Below are positions 9,551 to 17,897 of a DNA stretch of 64,000 bases, in pieces. Numbering within the stretch: position 1 is the stretch's first letter; each line of letters begins with the position of its first letter. The notes beneath the pieces are model-generated. The model had not been told where the DNA came from. It did not search any database and saw only the letters and a program-made list of their open reading frames with translations. Where the stretch lies: NCBI RefSeq assembly GCF_020329435.1, contig NZ_JAGKJK010000022.1, forward strand, positions 37,543 to 101,542. The letters run 5' to 3'. The DNA comes from Bradyrhizobium hereditatis. GTDB lineage: Bacteria > Pseudomonadota > Alphaproteobacteria > Rhizobiales > Xanthobacteraceae. Made by a program: the position numbers and the translations under genes.

Positions 9551-9590
9551 GAAAAAGAGACGGCGCCGGCGCTGGATCTGCCGGCGCCGT
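9551..9590 (-). terminator. Intercistronic terminator/attenuator between binding protein and livH
   Basis: A perfect 11-bp stem (acggcgccggc at 9560-9570 with gccggcgccgt at 9580-9590, nine-base loop) is followed on the minus strand by CTCTTTTTC. This is a good intrinsic terminator between the end of the binding-protein gene (9624) and livH (9521). It would keep binding protein in excess over membrane parts. Confidence 0.75.
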
Positions 9591-9623
9591 TAGCGCCAGT
9601 GTGCCCGACGCCCAGATTGGGCT

Positions 9624-10868
9624 TTATGCCTTCATGTTGCAGGGATTTTGCGTCTTCGTCGGGTAGATCGATTCAAGCTCGGCACCGGCCGCCGGCACCG
9701 CTTCGCCGAGCACCAGCATGTCCCACTTGTCCTTCATCTCGCCCTTCGCCTTCACCGTGAACGGATAGGCCTCCTGCACGAGCTGATGATCCCAGGAACG
9801 GAAATAGGCCTTGCGCGCCTTCATGATGTCGAACGGCGTCTGCTTCTCGAAATAGGCGATCAGCGCGTCGCTTTCGGTCGACTTGGTCTCGTTGATCGCC
9901 TGCGCGATCATTTTCAGCGTGATGTATTCGATCCAGGCGTGGTTCTCCGGCGGCTTGCCGTACTTCTTGCTGAAGGCTTCGACGAAAGCCTTTGAAGCTG
10001 GATTGTCGAGCGTGTGATACCAGACCGTCGGCCAGGTGCCGGAAAGATTGCCTTCGCCCATCGCCCAGGCATCGCCGGTGTTGAGATTGAAGCCGACGAG
10101 GGGATAGGGGAAGCCGAACTCGGCATATTGCTTGACGAGGTTGGTAACCTGGTTGCCGGCGAGGTTGCAGCACACGACGTCAGGCTTGGCCTGCCGCACT
10201 TTGAGCAGATACGGGCTGAAGTCGGTGACATCGGTCGCGATCAGTTCATCGCCGATCAGCGTGGCGTCGTTGGCGCTGAAGAAGGCCTTTGCGGCCTTCA
10301 GCAGATCGTGGCCGAAAATATAATCGGCTGTCAGCGTAACGAACTTCTTGCCCTTCATCATGCCCTTCTGCTTGAGCGCGGTGCCGACGGCATTGACCAT
10401 CACGGTGTTTGGAATGTCGCAGTGGAATGAGTAGCGGTTGCAATCCTTGCCGCGCAGTGCGTCGGAGCGCGCGCCGGTCGAGAAGAACACCTTCTTGTTG
10501 CGCTCGGCGACCTGCATGATGGTCAGCGACGAGGCGGAGGAGATTTCGCCGAGCAAGAGCGCCGCGCCGTCCTGCTCGATCATGCGCTGTGCTTTGGTCG
10601 AGGCAGTGGCGGGATTGACCGAGTCTTCGGAGATGAGGTCGATCTGCTTGCCCATGATGCCGCCGGAGGCGTTGATCTCCTCCGCCGCCATCTTCACGCC
10701 TAGTTGCGCGTAGCTGCCGATCGCGCCGAGGAAGCCGGTCAACGGCACCAGGTGGCCGATTTTTATACGCGCGGCCTGCGCACTGACGATGGACGGAAAT
10801 CCGAGTGCGGAGGCGCCCGTGAAGGCAGCGCCGGCTTTCAACAGAGTACGTCGGCTGTAGCTGACCAT
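9624..10868 (-). CDS. ABC transporter periplasmic binding protein (LivK-like, Tat signal)
   Basis: The 414-residue protein is a type I periplasmic binding protein of the branched-chain amino acid/amide family. It starts with a twin-arginine signal (SRRTLLKAGAAFTGASALG) cut near VSAQA. Typical blocks follow: IKIGHLVPLTGFLGAIG and AAEEINASGGIMGKQIDLI. The ATG has GGGAGGAG seven bases upstream. It heads the operon with livH and the permease-ATPase fusion. The ligand is unknown; acids and amides are common for this branch. Confidence 0.9.
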   Translation of the reverse strand: MVSYSRRTLLKAGAAFTGASALGFPSIVSAQAARIKIGHLVPLTGFLGAIGSYAQLGVKMAAEEINASGGIMGKQIDLISEDSVNPATASTKAQRMIEQDGAALLLGEISSASSLTIMQVAERNKKVFFSTGARSDALRGKDCNRYSFHCDIPNTVMVNAVGTALKQKGMMKGKKFVTLTADYIFGHDLLKAAKAFFSANDATLIGDELIATDVTDFSPYLLKVRQAKPDVVCCNLAGNQVTNLVKQYAEFGFPYPLVGFNLNTGDAWAMGEGNLSGTWPTVWYHTLDNPASKAFVEAFSKKYGKPPENHAWIEYITLKMIAQAINETKSTESDALIAYFEKQTPFDIMKARKAYFRSWDHQLVQEAYPFTVKAKGEMKDKWDMLVLGEAVPAAGAELESIYPTKTQNPCNMKA

Positions 10869-10908
10869 TGCGATCTCCTCCCGAGAGTACGCGACGTTCT
10901 CTCTTCCG

Positions 10909-10926
10909 TTGCCGCTTATGCGACAA
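10909..10926. promoter_or_regulatory. Near-palindrome upstream of the binding-protein gene
   Basis: Seven-base arms ttgccgc and gcgacaa (one mismatch) flank four bases. The site lies about 40 bases upstream of the binding-protein start. It is a candidate operator, perhaps for the adjacent IclR regulator, but this is inference only. Confidence 0.3.
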
Positions 10927-11043
10927 TGTGAGAGACACTCTTTTATTATTGCAGGATATTTCCGGACGCAGTCCTTCCTGTCAACGCCAAATGCGTTGCA
11001 GTTGCGCTTCTAGCCGTGTGGAGAAGATTTAGTTCGATCGGAC

Positions 11044-11946
11044 CTAAGAGGATTTCGCCAGACCCCGCGCGCCGAATTCGATCGACAGTCGACTGGCGGC
11101 CGATTGCACCAGCTTGGCGCGGCTTTGCAGCACCTGGTCGGTCATGCGCCAGATCGGGCCGGAAATGCCGAGCGCGCCGATCACTTCGCCGGTGAAATGA
11201 TAGACCGGCACGGCGACGCAGCGGACTTCCGCGTTGAATTCGCCATCGTCGAACGCGATGGCGCTGCGGCGGACTTCGGCAATCTCGCGCAGCAGCACGG
11301 CGGGATCGGTGATCGACTTTTTCGTCGACGGCTTCAGTTCGACCCGTTCGAGAAAGCGGTTCAATTGATCGGGACGCAGCGAGGCCAACATGATCTTGCC
11401 GAGTGCGGTGCAATGCGCAGGGCGCACCACGCCGACGCGGTCGGTTAATTGAAACGCACCGGCCCCGCTGGTGCGGGCAATCACGACGACGGCATCGCCC
11501 ATGCGCACGGCAAAATGGCCGCTTTCGCCGGTTTCGCGCGAAAGGTCTTCCAGGATCGGCGTGGCGAGATTGACCATCTCGATTTCGTCCAGCGCGCTTG
11601 CCGCCAGCGCAAACAGCGGCCGGCCGACGCGGTAGCGTTTTGACTCGCGCTCCTGCCGGAGATAGCCGAGCGAGACCAGCGTCTTGGCGAGGTGGAAGGT
11701 GGTCGAATTGTGCAGGCCGACCAGCTTGCTGAGGTCGGCCAGCCCGATGCCTTCGCGGTGACGGGCAACCTCTTCGAGAATCGAAAACGCGCGGCCGAGC
11801 GACTGCACGCCGCCCCGTGCGCGCTCCTCGGCCTCGTCATCGATGTTGGGTTCGCTCGATGGCATCAGCCTTGCGATCGAGATCTTGCGGGGCGTCGCCT
11901 GCTTGTCGCTCGTCTTCGGCTTGGTGCGCGGTTTCACGGGAATCAT
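11044..11946 (-). CDS. IclR-family transcriptional regulator
   Basis: The 300-residue protein has an N-terminal extension, then a winged helix-turn-helix (VQSLGRAFSILEEVARHR to NSTTFHLAKTLVSLGYL, about residues 47-95). The C-terminal effector domain carries the family's RPAHCTALGKIMLA block near residue 180. IclR proteins sense small organic acids and usually control a neighbouring catabolic operon. Here it lies between the transporter operon (same strand) and the divergent TPP-enzyme operon, and it probably controls one or both. The start has GGAG only two bases away, so a start at residue 28 is possible. Confidence 0.9.
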   Translation of the reverse strand: MIPVKPRTKPKTSDKQATPRKISIARLMPSSEPNIDDEAEERARGGVQSLGRAFSILEEVARHREGIGLADLSKLVGLHNSTTFHLAKTLVSLGYLRQERESKRYRVGRPLFALAASALDEIEMVNLATPILEDLSRETGESGHFAVRMGDAVVVIARTSGAGAFQLTDRVGVVRPAHCTALGKIMLASLRPDQLNRFLERVELKPSTKKSITDPAVLLREIAEVRRSAIAFDDGEFNAEVRCVAVPVYHFTGEVIGALGISGPIWRMTDQVLQSRAKLVQSAASRLSIEFGARGLAKSS

Positions 11947-12131
11947 CTCTCCAGGTGGCGAGGCGAACTCTATTCACACCGTCCCCGCCCGGCAACAGCG
12001 CGCGAGAGCGTAACGGCGATCATACCACAATAGCAATTGACGTACAGTATTATGAGAAATAGGTTCGGCGGGGCTTGCCAGGACCGCGCGAAGACGCGGG
12101 GCGAATTGGGCTGCAGGGAGAGAATGAACAG

Positions 12132-13931
12132 ATGTCGCGTAACATGCTCAACGGCGCCCAGGTCATCGTCGACTATCTGATCCAGGAGAAGGTGCCGCAG
12201 GTGTTCGGCCTGTGCGGCCATGGCAACATTCAGTTCATCGACGCGCTGTACGAGCGCTCCGCCGACATCAAGACCATCTCGGTGCATCACGAGAGCGTCG
12301 CTGGCTTCATGGCCGACGTTTACTACCGCGTGTCGGGACGGCCGACGGCGACGTTCACCTCCTGCGGCCCCGGCTCGGCCAACCTGCCGATCTCGCTGGC
12401 GAATGCCTTTCTCGACTCCGTGCCGTTCATGGCGGTGACCGGCAACGTGCCGACCAGCCAGTTCAACCGCGGCGCCTTCCAGGAAATGTACCGGCATCAC
12501 CAGGCCGATTTTCCTTCCACGGTGCGCACGATTTGCAAGAAGGTGTTTCAGCCGACGCGCGGCGAGATGGTGCCGCTCGCGGTGCGGCAGGCCTGGAAGA
12601 CCATGACGACCGGCCGGCCCGGTCCCGTTGTGCTCGATGTTCCCTTCGACGTGTTCATGGAATCGGCGGCCGAAGAGGCGCCGAAGGCGATCGAATGGAA
12701 CGCCAACATATCGTGCCGATGCGGCGCCGATCCGGAGGGGGTCGTGAAAGCGGTCGATATGCTGCTCAATGCCGAGCGGCCGGCGATCATCGTCGGGCAG
12801 GGCGTGCGCTACGGCGGCGCGGCGGAAGAACTCTTAAAGCTTGCCGAGCGGTTGCAGATTCCGGTGGCTGCTTCCGCCAGCGGCCTCGGTGCGATCGATT
12901 GCAATCATCCGCTGGCGCTGGGCCTCGTCGCGCGCGCCGGGCATTATCAAGCCAATCACGCGACGCGTCAGGCCGATGTGCTGCTCGCCATCGGCGTGCG
13001 GTTCGACGACCGCACTTCGAGCTCATGGATCCCGGGCTATTCTTTTACCATTCCGCCGACGCGGCTGATCCATGTCGATATTGATCCCGAGGAGATCGGC
13101 CGCAACTATCCCGTTGCGCTCGGCCTGATGGCCGACCTGCGCACTTTCCTGCGGCAGGTGCATGCCGAACTCGATCGCCGCGGCGATCTCTCTGACAAGG
13201 CCGACGCGCGCAAGAAGTGGCTTTCGCAGATCGATGGCTATCGCAAAGAGTGGGACAAGTTCGTCGCGCCCGGATTTTCCGACGACACCACGCCGATCAA
13301 TCCGCAGCGCGCCGCGCTCGAGATCGACAAGGCGCTGCCGGAGGATGCGATCCTCGTCAGCGACATCGGCGTGCATCACAACTGGCTGCTCGGCTTCTGC
13401 AAGCCGCGGCGGCCGGATTCGCTGATCGGCTCGATGGGGTTCGGCCCGATGGGCTTTGGCGTCGCCGGCGTGATGGGCGCGAAATTCGCCGCCCCCGATC
13501 GCCCCTGCGTTTCTGTGTGCGGCGACGGCGCGTTCTTCATGCACGCCAACGTGCTGGGCACGGCGGTGGAATATGATCTGCCCGTGGTCTGGGTAGTCTG
13601 GAACAATTACGCCTATGCCTCGATCCGCGGCTTGCAGCGCGGCTATCTCGGCGGTCGCGAGCTCGCGACCGACTTCCACGATCCCAACACCGGCGAGCGC
13701 TACAATCCGGATTTCGCGGCGATGGCGCGCTCCTGCGGCGTCGAGGGCGTGCGCATCGATCGCGCTGACGATATCGGCGAGGCCATCCGCAAGGGCATCG
13801 CCGCCAATAAGCCCTATCTGATCGACGTCGACATCGCCGCCGACATCAACCCGGTTGGTGCGGGCGTCTGGGAATTGCCTGGCCTTGGCCAGAGCAAGGT
13901 CGGCATCGGCACGCGCTATCAGCCCGCCTGA
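12132..13931 (+). CDS. Acetolactate synthase-like TPP enzyme
   Basis: The 599-residue protein shows the three-domain fold of pyruvate-decarboxylase-type TPP enzymes. The catalytic Glu54 lies in HHESVAGFMAD. The TPP/Mg motif runs from GDG (464-466) to NN (491-492). A GVRFDDRT block at about 288-295 resembles the FAD-binding loop of acetohydroxyacid synthases. The ATG at 12132 has GGGAGAG upstream; the frame extends to 12075 without support. No IlvH-type small subunit is near, so a catabolic role on a 2-oxo or sulfo acid is likelier than isoleucine/valine synthesis. It leads an operon with an SDR and a cupin. Confidence 0.85.
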   Translation: MSRNMLNGAQVIVDYLIQEKVPQVFGLCGHGNIQFIDALYERSADIKTISVHHESVAGFMADVYYRVSGRPTATFTSCGPGSANLPISLANAFLDSVPFMAVTGNVPTSQFNRGAFQEMYRHHQADFPSTVRTICKKVFQPTRGEMVPLAVRQAWKTMTTGRPGPVVLDVPFDVFMESAAEEAPKAIEWNANISCRCGADPEGVVKAVDMLLNAERPAIIVGQGVRYGGAAEELLKLAERLQIPVAASASGLGAIDCNHPLALGLVARAGHYQANHATRQADVLLAIGVRFDDRTSSSWIPGYSFTIPPTRLIHVDIDPEEIGRNYPVALGLMADLRTFLRQVHAELDRRGDLSDKADARKKWLSQIDGYRKEWDKFVAPGFSDDTTPINPQRAALEIDKALPEDAILVSDIGVHHNWLLGFCKPRRPDSLIGSMGFGPMGFGVAGVMGAKFAAPDRPCVSVCGDGAFFMHANVLGTAVEYDLPVVWVVWNNYAYASIRGLQRGYLGGRELATDFHDPNTGERYNPDFAAMARSCGVEGVRIDRADDIGEAIRKGIAANKPYLIDVDIAADINPVGAGVWELPGLGQSKVGIGTRYQPA

Positions 13932-13950
13932 TCCTACGCGAGAAAATCAC

Positions 13951-14655
13951 ATGCTGCTTGCAGGCAAGAAAGTCGTCGTCGTCGGTGGTTCCTCCGGCAT
14001 TGGTCTAGCAACGGCGGAAGCCGCAAAACGCGAAGGCGCCGACGTCATCGTCGCGTCCCGCAATGTCGAGCGGCTCGACAAGGTGGCGGAGAAGCTGAAC
14101 GCAATCGCGATCCCGGCCGATGTTACCAGCGATGACAGCGTCGCAAAACTGTTCCAGCGCTCTGGCCCGGTCGATCATGTCGTGGTGACGGCGGCGCAGC
14201 TTCGCACCGGCCCGTTCAAACAGGTGGCGATGGAGGATGTCCGCGCCACCATGGAGGGCAAGTTCTGGGGCGCCTGGCGCGTTGCGCGAGAAGCCGATAT
14301 CCGCCCCAGTGGCTCGCTGACCTTGGTCTCGGGTTTCCTCAGCGTTCGGCCGCGGCCGAATTCGGCGATCGTTAGTGCCGCCAATGGCGCACTGGAATCG
14401 CTGGCAAGGGCGCTGGCCCTTGAACTGGCGCCGGTGCGCGTCAACGCGGTCTCGCCCGGCGTAATCGATACGCCGATCCGCGCCGCGATGCCGGAAGCGG
14501 CGCGGCTCGAGATGCTGGCGAAGACCGCGGCGGCGCTGCCGGTCGGCCGCGTCGGCGCGGCGGAAGATATCGCACGGCAGATTCTCAGCTTCATGACGAA
14601 TGGCTTCGCGACGGGATCGATCGTGTATATCGACGGCGGGGCGCTCGTCGTCTGA
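13951..14655 (+). CDS. Atypical SDR-family protein lacking the Tyr/Lys catalytic pair
   Basis: The 234-residue protein has the SDR Rossmann start (VVVVGGSSGIGLATAEAA), and the ELAPVRVNAVSPGVIDTPI and YIDGGALVV ends of the family. At the catalytic helix it reads SAIVSAANGALESL where a classical enzyme has the YxxxK pattern. By alignment Tyr is Val and Lys is Asn. It may bind a nucleotide or serve another role, or use different residues. It starts 19 bases after the TPP enzyme stop and is followed 15 bases later by the cupin gene, so it is part of that operon. Confidence 0.85.
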   Translation: MLLAGKKVVVVGGSSGIGLATAEAAKREGADVIVASRNVERLDKVAEKLNAIAIPADVTSDDSVAKLFQRSGPVDHVVVTAAQLRTGPFKQVAMEDVRATMEGKFWGAWRVAREADIRPSGSLTLVSGFLSVRPRPNSAIVSAANGALESLARALALELAPVRVNAVSPGVIDTPIRAAMPEAARLEMLAKTAAALPVGRVGAAEDIARQILSFMTNGFATGSIVYIDGGALVV

Positions 14656-14670
14656 CCAGCGGAGGAAGCA

Positions 14671-15054
14671 ATGGCTTCAGAAAATAGCGGCGCGTTCATC
14701 CGCAACATCGCCGAGGTGCCGTGGCGTGAATTTCCCAATCATTTCGGCGGCGCATTGTCGAAGCCGCTGGTGATGCCGGAGACCGCGGGCTCCCGCCACA
14801 TCGACTATCGCATCTCGATGTACCAGCCGATGGCACATGTCGCGCGCCACAAGCACCAAGTGCAGGAGCAAATCTATCACGTGCTCGAAGGCGAGGGGCT
14901 GATGGAAATTGCCGGCAAGAACCACGTGGTACGCAAGCACGACTTCATCTTCCTGCCGCCCGGCGTCGAGCATGCGATCTCGAATTCGGGATTGGTCGAT
15001 CTGGTGTTCCTAGTGATTACGTCTCCCGTGACCGACGACGAGAAGCCGGTGTGA
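14671..15054 (+). CDS. Single-domain cupin protein
   Basis: The 127-residue protein is one cupin beta-barrel. The metal-site motif 1 is HVARHKHQVQEQIYHVLEGEG (only the ends quoted: HVARHKH and YHVLEGEG, residues about 51-72) and motif 2 is FIFLPPGVEHAISN (about 92-105). These supply His/Glu ligands for a divalent metal. GGAGGAAGC precedes the ATG closely. As third gene of the TPP-enzyme operon it may be an isomerase, dioxygenase or sensor for the same substrate; the reaction is unknown. Confidence 0.85.
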   Translation: MASENSGAFIRNIAEVPWREFPNHFGGALSKPLVMPETAGSRHIDYRISMYQPMAHVARHKHQVQEQIYHVLEGEGLMEIAGKNHVVRKHDFIFLPPGVEHAISNSGLVDLVFLVITSPVTDDEKPV

Positions 15055-15125
15055 GATGCGTTCCCCGGGCGCGGCGCAGCGCGATAGCGATGCACTGCAG
15101 AACCGGGTGTCCATATGCGTCGGCT

Positions 15126-15177
15126 GGGTCCCGGCTCTGCGGAGCAGCGCTATGCGCTGCACCGCGTCCGGGACACG
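15126..15177. repeat. Intergenic palindromic repeat, family A copy 2
   Basis: Block from gggtcccggctctgcg to cgcgtccgggacacg, a close copy of the block at 5236-5286, with gtcccgg/ccgggac arms. It lies between the convergent cupin and small-protein genes and may terminate both. Confidence 0.8.
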
Positions 15178-15185
15178 AACGAAAA

Positions 15186-15410
15186 TCAGGCCGCGAGATC
15201 CTGCAACAAAAGCGACGAGCCGCGAATCAAGACCTTGCGTCCCTTTTCGGTGAGAACCGGCATATCGCCGTGCATCGCGGCGAGCTCGAGCGCGATCAGG
15301 CCCTCGATCGCGTAACGGCTCATGCGCGCGAGCTTTGATGCCGGCGTGCGTAATGCCTTCAGCGTTTCCCATTGGGACGGCGTCAGGTCGTAGTCGAATT
15401 CTTCGTTCAT
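15186..15410 (-). CDS. Small conserved-looking hypothetical protein
   Basis: From the ATG at 15410 the product is 74 residues beginning MNEEFDYDLTPSQWETLKAL. It contains SKLARMSRYAIEGLIALEL and PVLTEKGRKVLIRGSSLL, a pattern like a winged-helix fragment in which helices precede a beta-wing. The frame extends to 15497, but the extension reads like noise. No partner is evident. Confidence 0.55.
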   Translation of the reverse strand: MNEEFDYDLTPSQWETLKALRTPASKLARMSRYAIEGLIALELAAMHGDMPVLTEKGRKVLIRGSSLLLQDLAA

Positions 15411-15872
15411 GGTGCCTCGGCTTCCCACAATTCTTGTGGCGCTCATAGCGAGCGCACATGAAAATCGTGCGACTGCAACGAGTCGGTATTTCGACAAGCC
15501 GACGATGCGCTGTCACATCATCGTGTCATTGGAATTGATCGATGCTGTCGAATCACGCGGCGCACCAAAAACAAATAACGCTGATGCAAAATCGCGTGAG
15601 CAGGGGTGCGTCAAAAAGGACCCCCAATCGGTGCACCCTTAAGAGAAGGTTACTAACCAAAGGTAAATCTATGGGGTAGTGGTGATGCGTTTTTCGTGCT
15701 GCGCATGCTCTGTCAGACCTCATCCTGAGGAGCGGCGTGAGCCGCGTCTCGAAGGATGAATGGCACCAGCCGGGGCCACATGGTTCGAGACGGCGCGGAG
15801 CCTGTCATCGGGCCGCGCTTCGCGCGGACCCGTTGGCGCCTCCTCAGCATGAGGGTTTGAAGTCGTCCGCGT
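15411..15872. other. Gene-free stretch holding a palindromic repeat
   Basis: No plausible gene. The left half is moderately AT-rich and may include the promoter of the small protein. The right half, 15718-15854, is a long inverted repeat. Confidence 0.6.
15718..15854. repeat. Long inverted repeat (family C)
   Basis: Begins cctcatcctgagg and ends cctcagcatgagg, each itself a near-palindrome, with further internal hairpins (ggccgcgcttcgcgcgg). It lies just past the 3' end of the SDR gene at 15873. One frame through it reads RPHPEERREPRLEG, a spurious peptide. Confidence 0.8.
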
Positions 15873-16673
15873 CTATCCCCGCCGCACGCTGGCGCCGCCA
15901 TCGACCGGCAGCGTCACGCCGGTAATAAAACTCGCTTCATCCGATGCAAGGAACAGCGCGGCGTTGGCGACGTCCCAGCCGGTGCCCATCTTCTGCCGCA
16001 GCGGAACCTTTGCGTCGCGTTCGGCCTCGACTTCGGCGCGGCTCTTCCGCCATTCGCGGGCGCGGGTGTCGACCGCCATCGGCGTGTTCATCAGGCCGGG
16101 CAGGATGACGTTGGCGCGGATCCCGTACTGCGCGTTCTGATAGGCGAGCTGTTCGGTGAAGGCGATCATCGCCGACTTGGTCGCCTTGTATGCCACATAC
16201 GGATAGGTGGTGATCGCGGCCATCGAGGAGATGTTGATGATCGCGCCGCTCTTCTGCGCCCGCATGATCGGGATCACGTGCTTCGCTGCCCAGACGCAGC
16301 TCTTCAGATTGACCGCGACGCAGCGGTCGAACGCTTCCTCCGAGATCTCGAGCAGTTCGGCATCGCCGCCGGACAGGCTGACGCCGACATTATTGTGTAG
16401 GATGTCGATGCGGCTCCAGCGCGCCTGAGCATCCGTCACCATCGCCTTGATCTCACTCTGTTTGGTGACGTCGGCCTTGAACGCCGCCGCGGTGCCGCCG
16501 TTCGCGGCGATCATGTCGACAGTTTCCTGGGCCGAAGCCAGATTGTAATCGACGCACAGGACCCTGGCGCCCTCGCGCGCGAAGGTCAGCGCGGTGGCGC
16601 GGCCGTTGCCGATGCCTTCGCCCGGGCTCTGGCCGGCGCCGACGATGATGGCGACACGATCTTTCAGGCGCAT
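15873..16673 (-). CDS. Short-chain dehydrogenase/reductase
   Basis: The 266-residue protein is a classical SDR. It has the cofactor loop VGAGQSPGEGIGNGRATA with an Asp after strand 2 (VDYN, suggesting NAD), NNVG, the catalytic Ser in INISSMAA, and YKATK with Tyr and Lys intact. It ends in a normal substrate-binding region and LPVDGGASVRRG. It lies 81 bases downstream of the hot-dog protein on the same strand, so both probably act in one acyl or hydroxy-acid pathway. Substrate unknown. Confidence 0.88.
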   Translation of the reverse strand: MRLKDRVAIIVGAGQSPGEGIGNGRATALTFAREGARVLCVDYNLASAQETVDMIAANGGTAAAFKADVTKQSEIKAMVTDAQARWSRIDILHNNVGVSLSGGDAELLEISEEAFDRCVAVNLKSCVWAAKHVIPIMRAQKSGAIINISSMAAITTYPYVAYKATKSAMIAFTEQLAYQNAQYGIRANVILPGLMNTPMAVDTRAREWRKSRAEVEAERDAKVPLRQKMGTGWDVANAALFLASDEASFITGVTLPVDGGASVRRG

Positions 16674-16754
16674 CTCATTCCACTCCCGGAAGCGGGTACT
16701 GCTTCAGTACCTCTTTTGTTAATGTCGTTGGTGGCGATAGCGGATGAGCCTCAC

Positions 16755-17696
16755 CTAACCATAGAGCGCTTTATGCTCCTGCTCATAGTTCGCGTAGGAT
16801 TCCTTGATGCTCGCCATGTTGAGCAGCATGGTCGCAACCGGTTTGTCATCGGCTCCGAACACGGTCGTGCGCATCCAGACGCTTTCGGTACGGCGGCTAC
16901 CGCTCAGCGCAACGACTTCGCGCTCAGTGGCATAGCTCTCGCCGACGAATAGCGGCCCGCGCAGCAAGCGGATTTCCTGATCCGCGAACAGCCCGACCGC
17001 GGGCCCGCGAACCGGCAGCTTGTCCTCGCGGGCGCGATACTGGAACAGCACGCTCAGCATTTCGAACGGGATGATCGCCCGACCCCAGGGATTGAGCTCC
17101 TGCGAATAGTAGGCCGAAGGCTCGGTGATGACCTTCAGCTTGTCCGCCAGCGAAAACGGATAGAGATCGCCCATGTGCTGGTCGAAGCCCATCTTCACCG
17201 CCTGCCGCGGTGTTTTCATGCCGACCTTGAGATCGGCGAGAATGACGGGATCAGCGAGCGGCTTGAGTTCGCCGAGCCGCCGGGAAAGCGCAGTTTCCGT
17301 TACATCGCCGATCGACGCGGTGCCGCGCAGGATCTCGGTGCCGTCGCGCTTGGTCATGCCGATCGCGCAAATGGTCTGTCCCGGCTTGGGCTTTTCGATA
17401 AAGGCTTGGACTTCCTCGCCCTCGAAGGCGGGGTTGCGGTAGTGGGCGGAGAGGCATCCGGTTTCGAACCAGGCCTGGCCCCAGATGCGTTCGCACAGCG
17501 GCGCGAACTGGCTGAAATGCGTCGGACCTTCGATGGTGCCGCCTTGAAACCCGAGTTTCTGCGCGGTCGCATCGTCGTGGATCGAGGCATGGGAGTCGTA
17601 GACCTGCGCTTGCAGCATCTGCCTTGGGCTTCGCCATGGCCCAACGAGCAGATTGTCGCGCTCCAATATCTCGGTCCTGAACGCCGGTTCGGTCAT
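16755..17696 (-). CDS. Hot-dog/MaoC-like dehydratase-family protein
   Basis: The 313-residue protein looks like a two-hot-dog MaoC-type fold. The stretch GTIEGPTHFSQFAPLCERIWG (ends quoted: GTIEGPTHFSQF, about residues 53-64) resembles the hydratase central helix. A second half contains RGPLFVGESYATEREVVALSG, typical of the beta-sheet of these domains. Such proteins hydrate or bind acyl-CoA esters. It precedes the SDR and is divergent from the indolepyruvate oxidoreductase (about 200 bases between starts). Family assignment is moderate and the substrate is unknown. Confidence 0.6.
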   Translation of the reverse strand: MTEPAFRTEILERDNLLVGPWRSPRQMLQAQVYDSHASIHDDATAQKLGFQGGTIEGPTHFSQFAPLCERIWGQAWFETGCLSAHYRNPAFEGEEVQAFIEKPKPGQTICAIGMTKRDGTEILRGTASIGDVTETALSRRLGELKPLADPVILADLKVGMKTPRQAVKMGFDQHMGDLYPFSLADKLKVITEPSAYYSQELNPWGRAIIPFEMLSVLFQYRAREDKLPVRGPAVGLFADQEIRLLRGPLFVGESYATEREVVALSGSRRTESVWMRTTVFGADDKPVATMLLNMASIKESYANYEQEHKALYG

Positions 17697-17897
17697 CCCT
17701 TGTGTCTCCCTTTGCCTCCAAGCGTTTCAAAGAAGGCAGGTTTCGGCAAGAGGCAGGGGCGATCCACAAGCAGGCGAGATATGCCTTAAGGCCATGAATT
17801 CACGCTGGGCACGCATAGCAAAATCGGTGCATGCTGTTCGCAATTAGACCGGTTCAAATCACCGGCAGAACAGAAAAGCGCGACGGGGAGCGGACGA

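Noticed and set aside
12123..12131. Upstream starts of the TPP enzyme (to 12075)
   Set aside because: The extra N-terminal residues have no similarity to the family, and the ribosome site best fits the ATG at 12132.
15056..15338. Short ORFs around 15056-15338 on the plus strand
   Set aside because: They run across the palindromic repeat and the antisense of the small protein gene, and have no ribosome sites.
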